DNA from: Halocynthiibacter namhaensis
Lineage (GTDB): Bacteria; Pseudomonadota; Alphaproteobacteria; Rhodobacterales; Rhodobacteraceae
Reading direction: 5' to 3'
Assembly (NCBI RefSeq): GCF_000812685.1
Contig: NZ_JWIF01000063.1
Span: forward strand, 120,295 to 184,294
DNA: 64,000 nt
Below the pieces are notes generated by a model, which did not search any database, was not told the DNA's origin, and worked only from the letters and a program-made list of their open reading frames with translations. Position numbers and translations under genes: made by a program. This document shows positions 1 through 8,854 of the stretch, one piece after another (the stretch's first letter is position 1; every line of letters starts with the position of its first letter).

Positions 1-1
1 T

Positions 2-532
2 GACGCAGAGTGGGGCGTTCCTGAATACGACTCACGCGCTTTGTGGGAGAAATTGGTTTTAGATGGATTTCAGGCGGGTCTCAGCTGGTTAACGATCCTG
101 AAGAAACGCGAGAACTTCCGCAAAGCCTTTGAGGGGTTCCATCCCGAAGTGATTGCCACTTGGGATGAAGACGACGTCGAACGTTTGCTACAAGACGCGG
201 GAATCATCCGGCACCGTGGCAAGATCGCCGCGACGATTACCAACGCGCAGGCTTATTTGCGCATTCAGGAAACCCAGCCTTTTGCTGATTTTCTGTGGGG
301 TTATTTTGATCACAAGGTCGAACAAAACAGCTGGGCATCCCAAGCCGACGTTCCCACACAAGACGCGCGGTCATTGCAGATTTCAAAAGACCTGAAAAAG
401 GCCGGGTTCAAGTTCTGCGGACCAACCATTGTGTATGCTTTCATGGAGGCATCGGGCTTTATGAACAATCACCTCACCACCTGCCACCGCCACAAAGAAG
501 TGGCCGCGATGGCACGCGAAAATCAGGTATAA
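2..532 (+). CDS. tag: DNA-3-methyladenine glycosylase I, 5'-truncated by window edge
   Basis: Base-excision repair enzyme that removes 3-methyladenine from alkylated DNA. The reading frame is open from base 2 (D-A-E-W-G-V-P-E), so the true start lies left of the window; the TTG at 41 is internal. About 176 residues are visible, against about 187 in E. coli Tag. Recognisable blocks are the helix-hairpin segment with QAGLSW and LKKREN, then DAGIIRHRGKI, then the C-terminal zinc ligands in NNHLTTCHRH. The position matching the base-contacting Glu of E. coli Tag is Asp here (LDGFQAGLSW), a common variant. The last ten bases overlap the convergent FAD oxidoreductase gene. Confidence 0.95.
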   Translation, partial: DAEWGVPEYDSRALWEKLVLDGFQAGLSWLTILKKRENFRKAFEGFHPEVIATWDEDDVERLLQDAGIIRHRGKIAATITNAQAYLRIQETQPFADFLWGYFDHKVEQNSWASQADVPTQDARSLQISKDLKKAGFKFCGPTIVYAFMEASGFMNNHLTTCHRHKEVAAMARENQV

Positions 533-1893
533 CGCGCGCCCTGACGATCAAGTTCTTTGCGCACAAGTGTGAGGTCAATATCAGCAACACCCTTGCCCGT
601 TTTCACAGACACTGCCGCGGCAATCCCGGCGGCCTGACCGGCAACGGCACAGCAGGCCATGTTGCGGGTGGCGGCGTGGCTTGTGGTGTCGCCGCCGGTG
701 ATCCGGCCTGAGACCAGTAGGTTCTCGATCTTTTTGGGCAGTAGATTGCGGTAAGGGATCTGGAAATACCGCCCGGTGGTTGGCAAGATTAGAATGCCGT
801 AGCCATCGATGAATTCAGGGAAGATCCCAACGCTGTCTTCAAAGCGCCCTTGTTCGCGTACATCCTGCCCGGTCATATTGTAAACCGTATCCACCTTGCG
901 CGTGTCCCGAATGCCCAGCGACATACCAAAGTTGCGCAGGCGAATACCTTCACACCCCGGCGTATAGGCGCGCAGGGCCTCAATCGCCAGCATCGCCTGT
1001 CGACGGCCTTCGATCTCATAGGTGGTCAGACTGTCGGGATCGGTGCCATCGCAATTCGCCATATGAATCAAGTTCATATAGGTCAGTTCGCCCGTGTCAT
1101 GACAGGCCCCCCAGGTGCCCGCGATGGTATTTAGATTGGGTGGAATTATCCCGTCTTTGATCGCTTGCGCAAAAGGTTTGTGCAGGAAAGGCGAGAACAT
1201 CTCGTCCTCTTTGCCAGTTGTTTCGATGTTCCATTCACCGCCGCCACCCCAGTCTTTATAGGTCTGCGGATCGGCCTTGATGCCATCCATGAATTTCTGC
1301 TTATCAACGCCTGCCACATGGAACATCACAGAGGCTGCCATCATCTTTTCGACCGGAGTGGTGAACACAGGCGCACCGGCGCGCTGGGCGACATCTGCAT
1401 CCCCCGTGGCATCAATCACCCGTTTGGCAAGGATCGCTTCGCGCCCGGCTTTGGATTCGGTGATCGCCCCGATGATTGTGTTGCCCTCCATGATCGGCGC
1501 TACAAACTGGCGATGCAGCATGGGACGGATGTTGGGTTCATTCAAAACCATCTGGTCCGCAACCAATTTGAAACCCTCGGAATCGATCTCATAGGATAAG
1601 GATTGGCTTTCTGGCACCGCCGCGCCCATTTCTTTCGCGCGGTCTTCAAATTCACGTGCAATTCCGTCGGATTCCACGGTTTCCTCGTGGCGATACCAAT
1701 GCATGCCTTCGACGCCAACAACTGTCAGGTTCCCACCGAAACAGCCAAAGCGTTCAACCAGTGTCACCTCTACCCCGGCCCGGGCCGCTGCAAGGGCTGC
1801 CGGCAACCCACCCGGGCCAGACCCAATCACCAAAACATCGGTTTCATGAATCACATCAATTTCGCGGGCGGGTTCAGTGATTTTGCGGGTCAT
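523..1893 (-). CDS. FAD-dependent oxidoreductase (FAD_oxidored family)
   Basis: 456-residue flavoprotein. A Rossmann FAD-binding motif, GSGPGGLPAALAAARAG, sits near residues 23-40 and is followed by the ribose-binding acidic end ERFGCFGG. A second typical block near the C-terminus reads LLVSGRITGGDTTSHAA. The layout fits the PF12831 group of FAD-dependent dehydrogenases/reductases; no membrane helices or iron-sulfur cysteines are evident. AGGAAAGG lies just upstream of the ATG. The substrate cannot be read from sequence and the neighbours do not form an obvious pathway with it. Confidence 0.85.
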   Translation of the reverse strand: MTRKITEPAREIDVIHETDVLVIGSGPGGLPAALAAARAGVEVTLVERFGCFGGNLTVVGVEGMHWYRHEETVESDGIAREFEDRAKEMGAAVPESQSLSYEIDSEGFKLVADQMVLNEPNIRPMLHRQFVAPIMEGNTIIGAITESKAGREAILAKRVIDATGDADVAQRAGAPVFTTPVEKMMAASVMFHVAGVDKQKFMDGIKADPQTYKDWGGGGEWNIETTGKEDEMFSPFLHKPFAQAIKDGIIPPNLNTIAGTWGACHDTGELTYMNLIHMANCDGTDPDSLTTYEIEGRRQAMLAIEALRAYTPGCEGIRLRNFGMSLGIRDTRKVDTVYNMTGQDVREQGRFEDSVGIFPEFIDGYGILILPTTGRYFQIPYRNLLPKKIENLLVSGRITGGDTTSHAATRNMACCAVAGQAAGIAAAVSVKTGKGVADIDLTLVRKELDRQGARYT

Positions 1894-1985
1894 CGTGGGC
1901 CTTTCCTATGGTCAGATCATATGAACGATGCGCGCAGCACCCCGCGAGGCCAATTCCGACCCCGATGTCGCTTTTAAGAAAATAA

Positions 1986-2777
1986 CTACAACTTCACATG
2001 CGCAAGCGTGGAGTAATGCTCGCGGTCTTCGACTTCATGAAGCGTGCAGGATTTTCCAAAGCATTCGCGCAATGCAACTGACATCTGCGGTGGGGACCAG
2101 CTATCCTTGCTGCCGTGCCAAAGATCAACGGGGCACTGCACTTTTGGCAACTCATCACGCCAATCCTGAACATAAGCCTGAACATATGAAAGATATGTTT
2201 CGCGCCTATTGATAAAGCTTTCTCGCAATGCGGTGCCCATGACCTGCATGAAGTCAGGATCTTGCAGCAAATCACTTTCCATTGGGCCGCATTTAGCGAA
2301 CAACATATTCAGGATCAGACCGGGTGAGAGGCGCGAAACAATGCCCTGAAAGACAGTGAGAAGCCGCAGAAGTTTTGGGTTTTTGGCAGCCAGTTCAAAC
2401 ACGGGTTGCCCGGCCATATGGGGCAGAAAATCCCCCGACTGCAAAGGTGTAGCAGGGGATATGAGTGTCAATTGGGCAACGCGATCTGGCCGTGAGGCCG
2501 CGATCATAATGGCAGCCATCGCCCCGATGGAAAAGCCAACCAAATGCACGGGATCGGTATCGGCACCTTCCGCGGCCAGTGCATCCGCCAGCGCCTGATG
2601 GGCAAGCTCAGGTGGATAGTGCAGAAGATCCAGCGCCACGGTCTCTACCCCCGGATTGGCCCGCGCCAGAAGATCCGCATCTGCTGCGCTGCCGGGCATT
2701 CCATGACAAAAGTATATCTTCCTCAAAACATCGGATCCTATCGTTACCATAAGGGGAGACTGATTGTCCCCGTTCAT
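1986..2777 (-). CDS. alpha/beta hydrolase
   Basis: Single-domain alpha/beta-hydrolase, about 263 residues from the chosen ATG (MNGDNQSP). A longer frame to 2882 would run into the upstream desaturase gene, so I prefer the internal start. The sequence shows the oxyanion-region HGMPG, a nucleophile elbow GFSIGAM (Gly-x-Ser-x-Gly), a late acidic loop in HGSKDSW, and a terminal catalytic His in DREHYS. It follows the sterol-desaturase gene by about 46 bases on the same strand, so cotranscription is likely. The substrate is unknown: an esterase, lipase or thioesterase role is possible. Confidence 0.8.
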   Translation of the reverse strand: MNGDNQSPLMVTIGSDVLRKIYFCHGMPGSAADADLLARANPGVETVALDLLHYPPELAHQALADALAAEGADTDPVHLVGFSIGAMAAIMIAASRPDRVAQLTLISPATPLQSGDFLPHMAGQPVFELAAKNPKLLRLLTVFQGIVSRLSPGLILNMLFAKCGPMESDLLQDPDFMQVMGTALRESFINRRETYLSYVQAYVQDWRDELPKVQCPVDLWHGSKDSWSPPQMSVALRECFGKSCTLHEVEDREHYSTLAHVKL

Positions 2778-2823
2778 ACGTCCATATAGGTGCCAAGCCG
2801 AGATGGTGCTTTGTCGCTGTCGT

Positions 2824-3765
2824 CTATGCCTTATAATCCTCAAAGCCGGGCGTGCCTGCGGTTTCGGGGTTTCGTGCCACATGGCGGCGTTTCAATAATT
2901 CGGTCGACCCGCCCTTGCCGTCATGACGCCAGCCTGGAGGTTTCACGGCGTAATTCCAGCGGTCTTTCCAGGTCAATCCCGGTTGCCGCCAATCGCGCCA
3001 GATCGCGACCCATTCATGAAAGGCCACGCGGATGGGGTTGAACGTGCCGATATTGTGGATCAGCCCGTAGTCGACTTTTTCGTCCTGTACCTCGGGCACA
3101 AAGGTGCCAAACATCTTATCCCAGATGATAAACACACCGGCGTAATTGGCATCCAGATAACGCGGATTGCGCCCGTGGTGCACGCGGTGGTGGCTTGGGG
3201 TGTTCATCACTGCCTCAAACCAGCGGGGCATTTTGTCGATGGCTTCGGTGTGGATCCAGAATTGATAAATCAGGTTCACACCACCCACAAACAGCACCAT
3301 CGCCGGATGAAATCCCAGCAAGATTAAGGGGGCACGCACCACCATCATCAAGGTGAACGTGCCAGTCCAGGTCTGGCGCAGAGCGGTGGTCAGATTGTAA
3401 TGCTGGCTTGAGTGATGGTTCACATGTGAGGCCCATACCCAGCGCACGCGATGGCCAAAGCGATGCACCCAGTAATAGCGCAGATCATCCAGCACGAAAC
3501 AAATCACCACCACCAGCACAGATGCGCCAAGATTGATCGGTGTCAGCCACCAAAGGAAGGTAAAGCAATTCCAGGCGATGAAGCCCAGCAGAATGCCAGA
3601 CACAACAGACCCAACCCCCATGAAAAGTGAGGTCATGGCGTCGCGTGTTTCATACCGTCCACCACGTTTTTTGAAGGTGATCCAGGCGATTTCAACAAGG
3701 ATCAACAGGATGAAAAACGGCACCGCGTAATCGGTGACTTTTGGGTAGATTAACATATCAGTCAT
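2824..3765 (-). CDS. sterol desaturase / fatty acid hydroxylase family membrane protein
   Basis: 313-residue integral membrane di-iron enzyme of the SUR2/ERG25 fatty acid hydroxylase family. The N-terminal third carries three to four hydrophobic segments. The histidine clusters that bind the two irons are visible as HRFGH, HVNHH and, about 85 residues later, HHRVHH. Family members hydroxylate or desaturate lipids; here the substrate is unknown. The gene's start overlaps the stop of the upstream small membrane-anchored gene by eight bases, and the alpha/beta hydrolase follows, suggesting a three-gene lipid-related operon. Confidence 0.88.
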   Translation of the reverse strand: MTDMLIYPKVTDYAVPFFILLILVEIAWITFKKRGGRYETRDAMTSLFMGVGSVVSGILLGFIAWNCFTFLWWLTPINLGASVLVVVICFVLDDLRYYWVHRFGHRVRWVWASHVNHHSSQHYNLTTALRQTWTGTFTLMMVVRAPLILLGFHPAMVLFVGGVNLIYQFWIHTEAIDKMPRWFEAVMNTPSHHRVHHGRNPRYLDANYAGVFIIWDKMFGTFVPEVQDEKVDYGLIHNIGTFNPIRVAFHEWVAIWRDWRQPGLTWKDRWNYAVKPPGWRHDGKGGSTELLKRRHVARNPETAGTPGFEDYKA

Positions 3766-4168
3766 TGCGGGTCTCCTGCTGGTGGGCGTTGATGCGGGCC
3801 TGCCAAATCGTACATTCTTTCGGGGTCAGGGTGAGCCGCGCTTTTGGGTCGTCATACTCTGGAAACGTCAATGTTAGACCCTGTTTTACGGTGATGACTT
3901 GGGCCGCACCCAGATGGTGGATCACGCTATCAATGCCAAAACTGCGCAAAAGCCAAAGCCCGCTGCCCACCTCCACCAGCGCCGCACGCCCATCAGCGGC
4001 CACAATGATATCACGCGGTTTCGCACCGGGCCTGTGACGCAACCAATGCAGGCGCGCGTCCTCAACCGTGGTGAACCGCAAATCCTGCGAGCAGCCCGCA
4101 AACCGCATCGCCCCCCAAGCAATGATCAACCCGACCACAACCATGGGTGCAAGTATATGTAATGGCAT
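3758..4168 (-). CDS. hypothetical membrane-anchored protein
   Basis: No family recognised. From the preferred ATG (MPLHILAPM, preceded by GGAGAG at a good distance) the product is about 136 residues; a start at 4198 would add ten residues. It has one N-terminal hydrophobic helix (roughly residues 3-22) and a compact soluble domain with charged and beta-rich stretches. It may be a periplasmic-facing or signal-anchored protein. Its end overlaps the sterol-desaturase start by eight bases, so the two are probably translated together. Confidence 0.6.
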   Translation of the reverse strand: MPLHILAPMVVVGLIIAWGAMRFAGCSQDLRFTTVEDARLHWLRHRPGAKPRDIIVAADGRAALVEVGSGLWLLRSFGIDSVIHHLGAAQVITVKQGLTLTFPEYDDPKARLTLTPKECTIWQARINAHQQETRND

Positions 4169-4275
4169 TCGTCTCTCCCTGCCTGCCATTGGGGCCAAGG
4201 AAGCGGCATCCTGTCAACGGGGCCGTGGCGTCAAGAGGGATAGCTGCTCCTATGATGATCTGTTAAGTACGAGAC

Positions 4276-4719
4276 ATGCCAACGCTTGAAGTTATATCTC
4301 TTGGTGCAACGAACGTGCCTGATCTGTCGGATCTAACGGTCTTTGTTGCAAGGGGCGATACGCATTTGAAATCAGATCGAGCGTTGTTTCAGGACGATTT
4401 GGATGCGTTGGCTGGCGTGATTGTGCACCTAGGTACACGACACAAAGGGACGACGGTTTGGTCGTGTGGGGGTGAAGTTTCATGGAATGAAGCCCGTGAT
4501 GGATATTTTGGATTTCATAGCGACGCACTGCGAGACATAAATCTAATGTTGGGGAGGCTATGGGATGTTTCGCCATCCCGGAAGCTGATGTTTCTGTCGG
4601 ATATTCAGGGTGGCCCGGAAGAAGCCCGCAGGGTCACTTTGTCAAGCAACGCTGACTTTTTCAAGCTTGCAGAAGCCGCGATGCTTCGCTTCAATACCAT
4701 ATATACGCTGCATGGTTAA
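4276..4719 (+). CDS. hypothetical protein
   Basis: 147-residue soluble protein of no recognised family, alone on the plus strand between two minus-strand genes. No signal peptide, membrane segment or metal motif is seen. Codon use is less GC-rich at third positions than in neighbouring core genes, which together with isolation suggests an accessory or lineage-specific gene. The Shine-Dalgarno site is weak. It ends three bases before the convergent TlpA-like gene stops. Confidence 0.55.
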   Translation: MPTLEVISLGATNVPDLSDLTVFVARGDTHLKSDRALFQDDLDALAGVIVHLGTRHKGTTVWSCGGEVSWNEARDGYFGFHSDALRDINLMLGRLWDVSPSRKLMFLSDIQGGPEEARRVTLSSNADFFKLAEAAMLRFNTIYTLHG

Positions 4720-4722
4720 ACG

Positions 4723-5322
4723 TTACTCAGCCGCGCCTTGATGCTCTGCACCGCTCATCGCTGACAGAATTGCAATCGCGCTGTTGCTGTCCCATTCTGC
4801 GTCACCAATCAGACGGGCGATTTCTTGGCCTTCAGGGTTCAGCACAATCGTTAGAGGCAGGGACAGTGCGCCGAAATCAGCGGCAAGCAGGCGATCTGGG
4901 TCCAGTAAAACGGGTAGGTTCTTGATCTCAGCCTGGTCCCAGAACCGATCAATTGCGGCTGCCGGGTTGTGGGATGTTGCCACGGGAACGACCTCAAATT
5001 GATCCCCACCCAGACGCGCTTGCAAGCGATCCAGCGACGGCATTTCAACCCGACACGGCGTACACCAAGTGGCCCAAAAATTCAGCAGCACATATTTGCC
5101 CTGATAATCCGCAAGCGTATGTTCGCCACCCTGTTGATCCACAAACACCGCCGCAGATTCGCGACGCGGTTCGGGGTGCAGGATCAATTTGCGCAGGCTG
5201 CCTTCCCGCATTTCGCGCAACTCTTCAATGGATGGGGGCGTATGCGTGATATCTTGCGCCATAGCTGACGTTGCAGTGAAAGCGACTGCGGTGTAAACGA
5301 CGAGGGACTTTAGGAAATTCAT
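4723..5322 (-). CDS. TlpA/ResA-family thiol:disulfide reductase
   Basis: 199-residue exported thioredoxin-fold protein. A signal peptide covers residues 1-22 (cleavage after AMA). The active site is WCTPC, with cysteines at about 87 and 90 followed by RVEMP, the classical TlpA/ResA arrangement. Such proteins reduce disulfides in the periplasm, often for cytochrome c or Cu oxidase assembly. It is divergent from argH with about 50 bases between the starts, so the promoters probably overlap. Confidence 0.9.
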   Translation of the reverse strand: MNFLKSLVVYTAVAFTATSAMAQDITHTPPSIEELREMREGSLRKLILHPEPRRESAAVFVDQQGGEHTLADYQGKYVLLNFWATWCTPCRVEMPSLDRLQARLGGDQFEVVPVATSHNPAAAIDRFWDQAEIKNLPVLLDPDRLLAADFGALSLPLTIVLNPEGQEIARLIGDAEWDSNSAIAILSAMSGAEHQGAAE

Positions 5323-5373
5323 GTGTGCTCCGGGCGAATGGCCAGACGAGTGCGGCAGTTGAGAGGCAAGACA

Positions 5374-6762
5374 ATGGCAGATAAATCAAACACCATGTGG
5401 GGCGGTCGGTTTGCCGCGGGTCCGGATGCGATCATGGAAGCCATCAATGCCTCTATTGGTTTCGATAAACGGATGGCGCGTCAAGATATTGAAGGCTCCC
5501 GTGCCCATGCTGCGATGCTTGCCGCGACAGGCATTATCACAGATAGCGATGCGGATGCCATTCGTGAAGGTCTGCTCACGGTTTTGTCAGAAATTGAGAG
5601 CGGAACCTTTGAATTTTCCACAGCCCTTGAAGATATTCACATGAATGTCGAAAGCCGCCTGAAAGATCTGATCGGTGAACCTGCGGGACGTCTGCATACA
5701 GCACGGTCGCGCAATGACCAAGTTGCGACGGACTTCAAACTTTGGGTGCGTGACCAGATGGATGCCGCGATTGAAGGTATCGAAGCCCTGATGCGCGCCT
5801 TCCTTGTGCAAGCCGAAGCGGGCGCGGATTGGGTTATGCCTGGGTTTACCCACCTGCAAACCGCGCAACCCGTAACTTGGGGCCACCATATGATGGCCTA
5901 TGTTGAGATGCTTGGCCGTGATCTGTCCCGCTTTAAGGACGCCCGCGTGCGGATGAACGAAAGCCCGTTGGGTGGTGCCGCGCTTGCTGGCACATCTTTC
6001 CCGATTGATCGCCACATGACGGCGCAGGCGTTGGGCTTTGACCGTCCGACTGCCAACTCACTTGATTCCACAGCCGATCGTGATTTCGCACTGGAATTCC
6101 TGTCCGCCAGCTCCATTTGTGCTATGCATTTGTCGCGCTTCGCCGAAGAACTGGTGATCTGGTCCTCTGCGCAATTCCGTTTTGTTGTGCTGTCTGATCG
6201 GTTCTCAACCGGCTCAAGCATCATGCCACAAAAGAAAAACCCGGATGCGGCGGAACTGATCCGCGCGAAAATCGGGCGTATTCTGGGGGCGACTGTGTCC
6301 TTGTTCACGGTGATGAAGGGCCTTCCGCTGACCTATTCCAAGGACATGCAGGAAGACAAAGAACAGGTGTTTGACGCGTCTGATAGCCTGATGTTGTCAC
6401 TGGCCGCGATGGAGGGCATGGTCTCTGACCTCACCGCCAACATCCCCGTGCTAGAGGCCGCCGCCGGGTCTGGTTTCTCGACCGCGACCGATCTTGCTGA
6501 TTGGCTGGTGCGTGAACTCAACATGCCATTCCGCGATGCCCACCACGTCACTGGCACGTTGGTCGCGCTGGCTGAAAGCAAGGGCTGTGATCTGCCAGAT
6601 TTGACGCTGGAAGATATGCAAAACGTGTCCGCAGGCATCACCCAGGGCGTTTTTGACGTGCTTGGCGTGCATAATTCAGTAAACTCGCGCCAATCTTATG
6701 GCGGCACCGCCCCCGACCAAGTGCGCGCCCGTATTGCGGATTGGAAAGAGGTATTGAAATGA
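5374..6762 (+). CDS. argH: argininosuccinate lyase
   Basis: Last step of arginine biosynthesis: argininosuccinate to arginine plus fumarate. The protein is 462 residues from the ATG at 5374 ([13 protein letters not shown]), chosen over the in-frame start at 5323 because GAGAGG lies just upstream and family members begin with this KxxxMWGGRF block. The superfamily signature [11 protein letters not shown] is at about residues 280-290, and HTARSRNDQ is present near residue 109. It is followed, with a 4-base ATGA overlap, by a small lipoprotein gene and then lysA. Confidence 0.97.
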   Translation: MADKSNTMWGGRFAAGPDAIMEAINASIGFDKRMARQDIEGSRAHAAMLAATGIITDSDADAIREGLLTVLSEIESGTFEFSTALEDIHMNVESRLKDLIGEPAGRLHTARSRNDQVATDFKLWVRDQMDAAIEGIEALMRAFLVQAEAGADWVMPGFTHLQTAQPVTWGHHMMAYVEMLGRDLSRFKDARVRMNESPLGGAALAGTSFPIDRHMTAQALGFDRPTANSLDSTADRDFALEFLSASSICAMHLSRFAEELVIWSSAQFRFVVLSDRFSTGSSIMPQKKNPDAAELIRAKIGRILGATVSLFTVMKGLPLTYSKDMQEDKEQVFDASDSLMLSLAAMEGMVSDLTANIPVLEAAAGSGFSTATDLADWLVRELNMPFRDAHHVTGTLVALAESKGCDLPDLTLEDMQNVSAGITQGVFDVLGVHNSVNSRQSYGGTAPDQVRARIADWKEVLK

Positions 6763-6935
6763 AACGTATTCTCCTAGCCCTTATCACCACCGCAGGCCTC
6801 ACCGCCTGCGGCGCCGACGGCGCACCCATCCGCCCCATCGCAGGTGTTGGCGTATCTGTCGGCACTGGCGGCGTGAGCGTTGGTGGTTCTGTTGGTGCGA
6901 GCGTTGGCGGCGTGAATGTGCGCGTTGGGGTTTAG
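6759..6935 (+). CDS. small LptM-like lipoprotein with Gly/Val-rich tail
   Basis: 58-residue lipoprotein starting at the ATGA overlap with argH. Residues 1-16 form a lipoprotein signal peptide ending in LTA with the lipidated Cys at 17. The sequence after it, [10 protein letters not shown], resembles the N-terminal CGxKGPLxxP pattern of LptM, the small lipoprotein that assists LPS-translocon (LptD) maturation. Pseudomonas has a similar small lipoprotein gene just before lysA, as here. The rest is a repetitive Gly/Val/Ser stretch with GGVSV-type units and no charge. LptM identity is inference; the repetitive tail is unusual. Confidence 0.75.
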   Translation: MKRILLALITTAGLTACGADGAPIRPIAGVGVSVGTGGVSVGGSVGASVGGVNVRVGV

Positions 6936-7011
6936 CGCTCGCGACTAAGATCTGGCCTGTTGTAAGTAGAAATGCCTCTCTGGAATTATGTAGCCCATAG
7001 AAAGCCAAACT

Positions 7012-7404
7012 TTATTGGATCGTTTCCAGTCGGAGCTCTACAAATAGCGAAAAGAAGGTTGCTGCGGTAATCGCAAACAAAGTCAGTATTAAACATAGAA
7101 CTGGAATTATCTTTGCTTCGTTTGTGAAACATGGGAAAAAGATGGAAGGCCTGAAGGTACCAATCTTAACAATGCAATCTGATTGAAATGTGAATACGAT
7201 AACGGCACTACCCAGGAATAGTGGGGGCAAAAACATAGTCAGTGTCATATTCTCAAGTGCAAAACGAGTGTAATTTGAAAATAGGAAGTCAGGTAACTCG
7301 CCTAGAAGAATCCTCTGGGCGAGAAGGTAGAGGGCAACAGAACAAATTCCCCATGACAGGAACTTCAAGTAGTTTTTAGGTTTGGAGGTAGCGGTGTTTG
7401 TCAT
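7012..7404 (-). CDS. hypothetical membrane protein
   Basis: 130-residue protein with three strongly hydrophobic segments (about residues 14-31, 52-74 and 96-119) and a polar N-terminus. No family recognised. The region is visibly more AT-rich than the flanking biosynthetic genes and the gene runs against argH and lysA, so it looks like a later insertion into that gene pair. No clear Shine-Dalgarno site is visible upstream of its ATG. Confidence 0.5.
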   Translation of the reverse strand: MTNTATSKPKNYLKFLSWGICSVALYLLAQRILLGELPDFLFSNYTRFALENMTLTMFLPPLFLGSAVIVFTFQSDCIVKIGTFRPSIFFPCFTNEAKIIPVLCLILTLFAITAATFFSLFVELRLETIQ

Positions 7405-7542
7405 GAGTAAAGTGTATCAATGGCAATGAATGATATCAATGTTTGAACTACCCACACTGATGTTGGGTTGCCAAGATATCTCAGGGTTCCTTTTTCATTC
7501 TTCCTAGGCTAACAGCGTTTCCAACGAATACGGGAGCGCGTG

Positions 7543-8808
7543 ATGGACTATTTTCTCTATAAAGACGGTGAACTGCATGCCGAGGATGTCTCTGTGCGTG
7601 AAATCACGCGCTCGGTCGGCACGCCGTGTTACATCTATTCCGCCCGCACGCTTGCGCGTCATTATCGTCTGTTTGACGAGGCACTTGAGGGCATGGATCA
7701 CTTGGTCTGTTACGCCGTCAAAGCCTGTTCCAACCTCGCTGTTTTGAAACTGCTCGGTGATCTCGGTGCTGGCATGGATGTGGTGTCTGGTGGTGAATAT
7801 ATGCGTGCGAAAGCCGCCGGTGTGCCGGGCGAGCGCATCGTGTTTTCCGGCATCGGTAAAACCCGCGACGAGATGGAGCTGGTCCTGAAAGGTGGCATCC
7901 GTCAGTTCAACCTCGAGTCTGAACCGGAAATGCGTCTGCTGAACAAGGTTGCGCTGGAACTTGGCGTTGTGGCCCCGGTCACTGTGCGGGTGAACCCCGA
8001 TGTTGACGCGAAAACCCATGCCAAAATCGCGACGGGCAAATCTGAGAATAAATTCGGCATCCCGATCAGCCGTGCGCGTGATGTTTACGCGGAAATTGCT
8101 AGACTCCCCGGCCTGAAAGTCATCGGTATTGATGTGCATATCGGGTCGCAACTGACCGATCTCGCACCGTATAAAGCCGCCTATCAGAAGGTTGCCGAGT
8201 TGACCGAAGATCTGCGCAGCCAGGGGCATGAGATCACCCGCCTTGACCTCGGCGGTGGCCTTGGGATTCCGTATGAGCAAAACAATGACCGCCCCCCATT
8301 GCCCGTGGAATACGGTGCGATGGTCAAGGAAACGCTGAGCCATCTGAATTGCGAGATCGAGATCGAGCCAGGTCGTCTGATCGCAGGCAACGCGGGTATT
8401 CTCGTGTCCGAAACCATCTATGTGAAGGAAGGCGAAGACCGCAAATTCCTGATTGTTGATGCTGCGATGAACGATCTTGTGCGCCCGGCCATGTACGAAG
8501 CCCACCACGACATTATCCCCGTGATCGAAGCCGCACCCGGCATCGAACCTGACCGTTATGACATCGTGGGTCCGATCTGCGAAAGCGGTGATACATTTGC
8601 CAAAGGGCGTGATTTGGTTGCGATGGACGCGGGCGATTTGGTGGCGTTTCGGTCTGCCGGGGCATATGGCGCGGTGATGGCGTCTGAATATAATTCGCGC
8701 CCCCTGATCCCCGAGGTTCTGGTCAGTGGCGATCAATTTGCGGTCATCCGCGCACGTCCGACCTATGAAGAGATGTTGAATCGCGATACCATCCCCGAGT
8801 GGCTATAA
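7543..8808 (+). CDS. lysA: diaminopimelate decarboxylase
   Basis: PLP enzyme converting meso-diaminopimelate to L-lysine. It has 421 residues from the ATG at 7543; a GTG sits immediately before it, and GGGAG lies 6-7 bases upstream. The PLP lysine is in YAVKACSN (about residue 60), with the fold-III TIM barrel HIGSQ block and the phosphate-binding glycine run GGGLG in the middle. The C-terminal beta domain carries CESGD and YNSRP. A long antisense frame across it (7504-8736) is a shadow. Confidence 0.97.
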   Translation: MDYFLYKDGELHAEDVSVREITRSVGTPCYIYSARTLARHYRLFDEALEGMDHLVCYAVKACSNLAVLKLLGDLGAGMDVVSGGEYMRAKAAGVPGERIVFSGIGKTRDEMELVLKGGIRQFNLESEPEMRLLNKVALELGVVAPVTVRVNPDVDAKTHAKIATGKSENKFGIPISRARDVYAEIARLPGLKVIGIDVHIGSQLTDLAPYKAAYQKVAELTEDLRSQGHEITRLDLGGGLGIPYEQNNDRPPLPVEYGAMVKETLSHLNCEIEIEPGRLIAGNAGILVSETIYVKEGEDRKFLIVDAAMNDLVRPAMYEAHHDIIPVIEAAPGIEPDRYDIVGPICESGDTFAKGRDLVAMDAGDLVAFRSAGAYGAVMASEYNSRPLIPEVLVSGDQFAVIRARPTYEEMLNRDTIPEWL

Positions 8809-8854
8809 TTCCGGCAGGCATGCAAGACCGCCGGACCACCAGAAAGGGCCCGGC

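Noticed and set aside
7504..8736. 410-residue open frame antisense to lysA
   Set aside because: Shadow of lysA; rich in His/Arg/Phe with no fold, and the lysA frame has clear family motifs.
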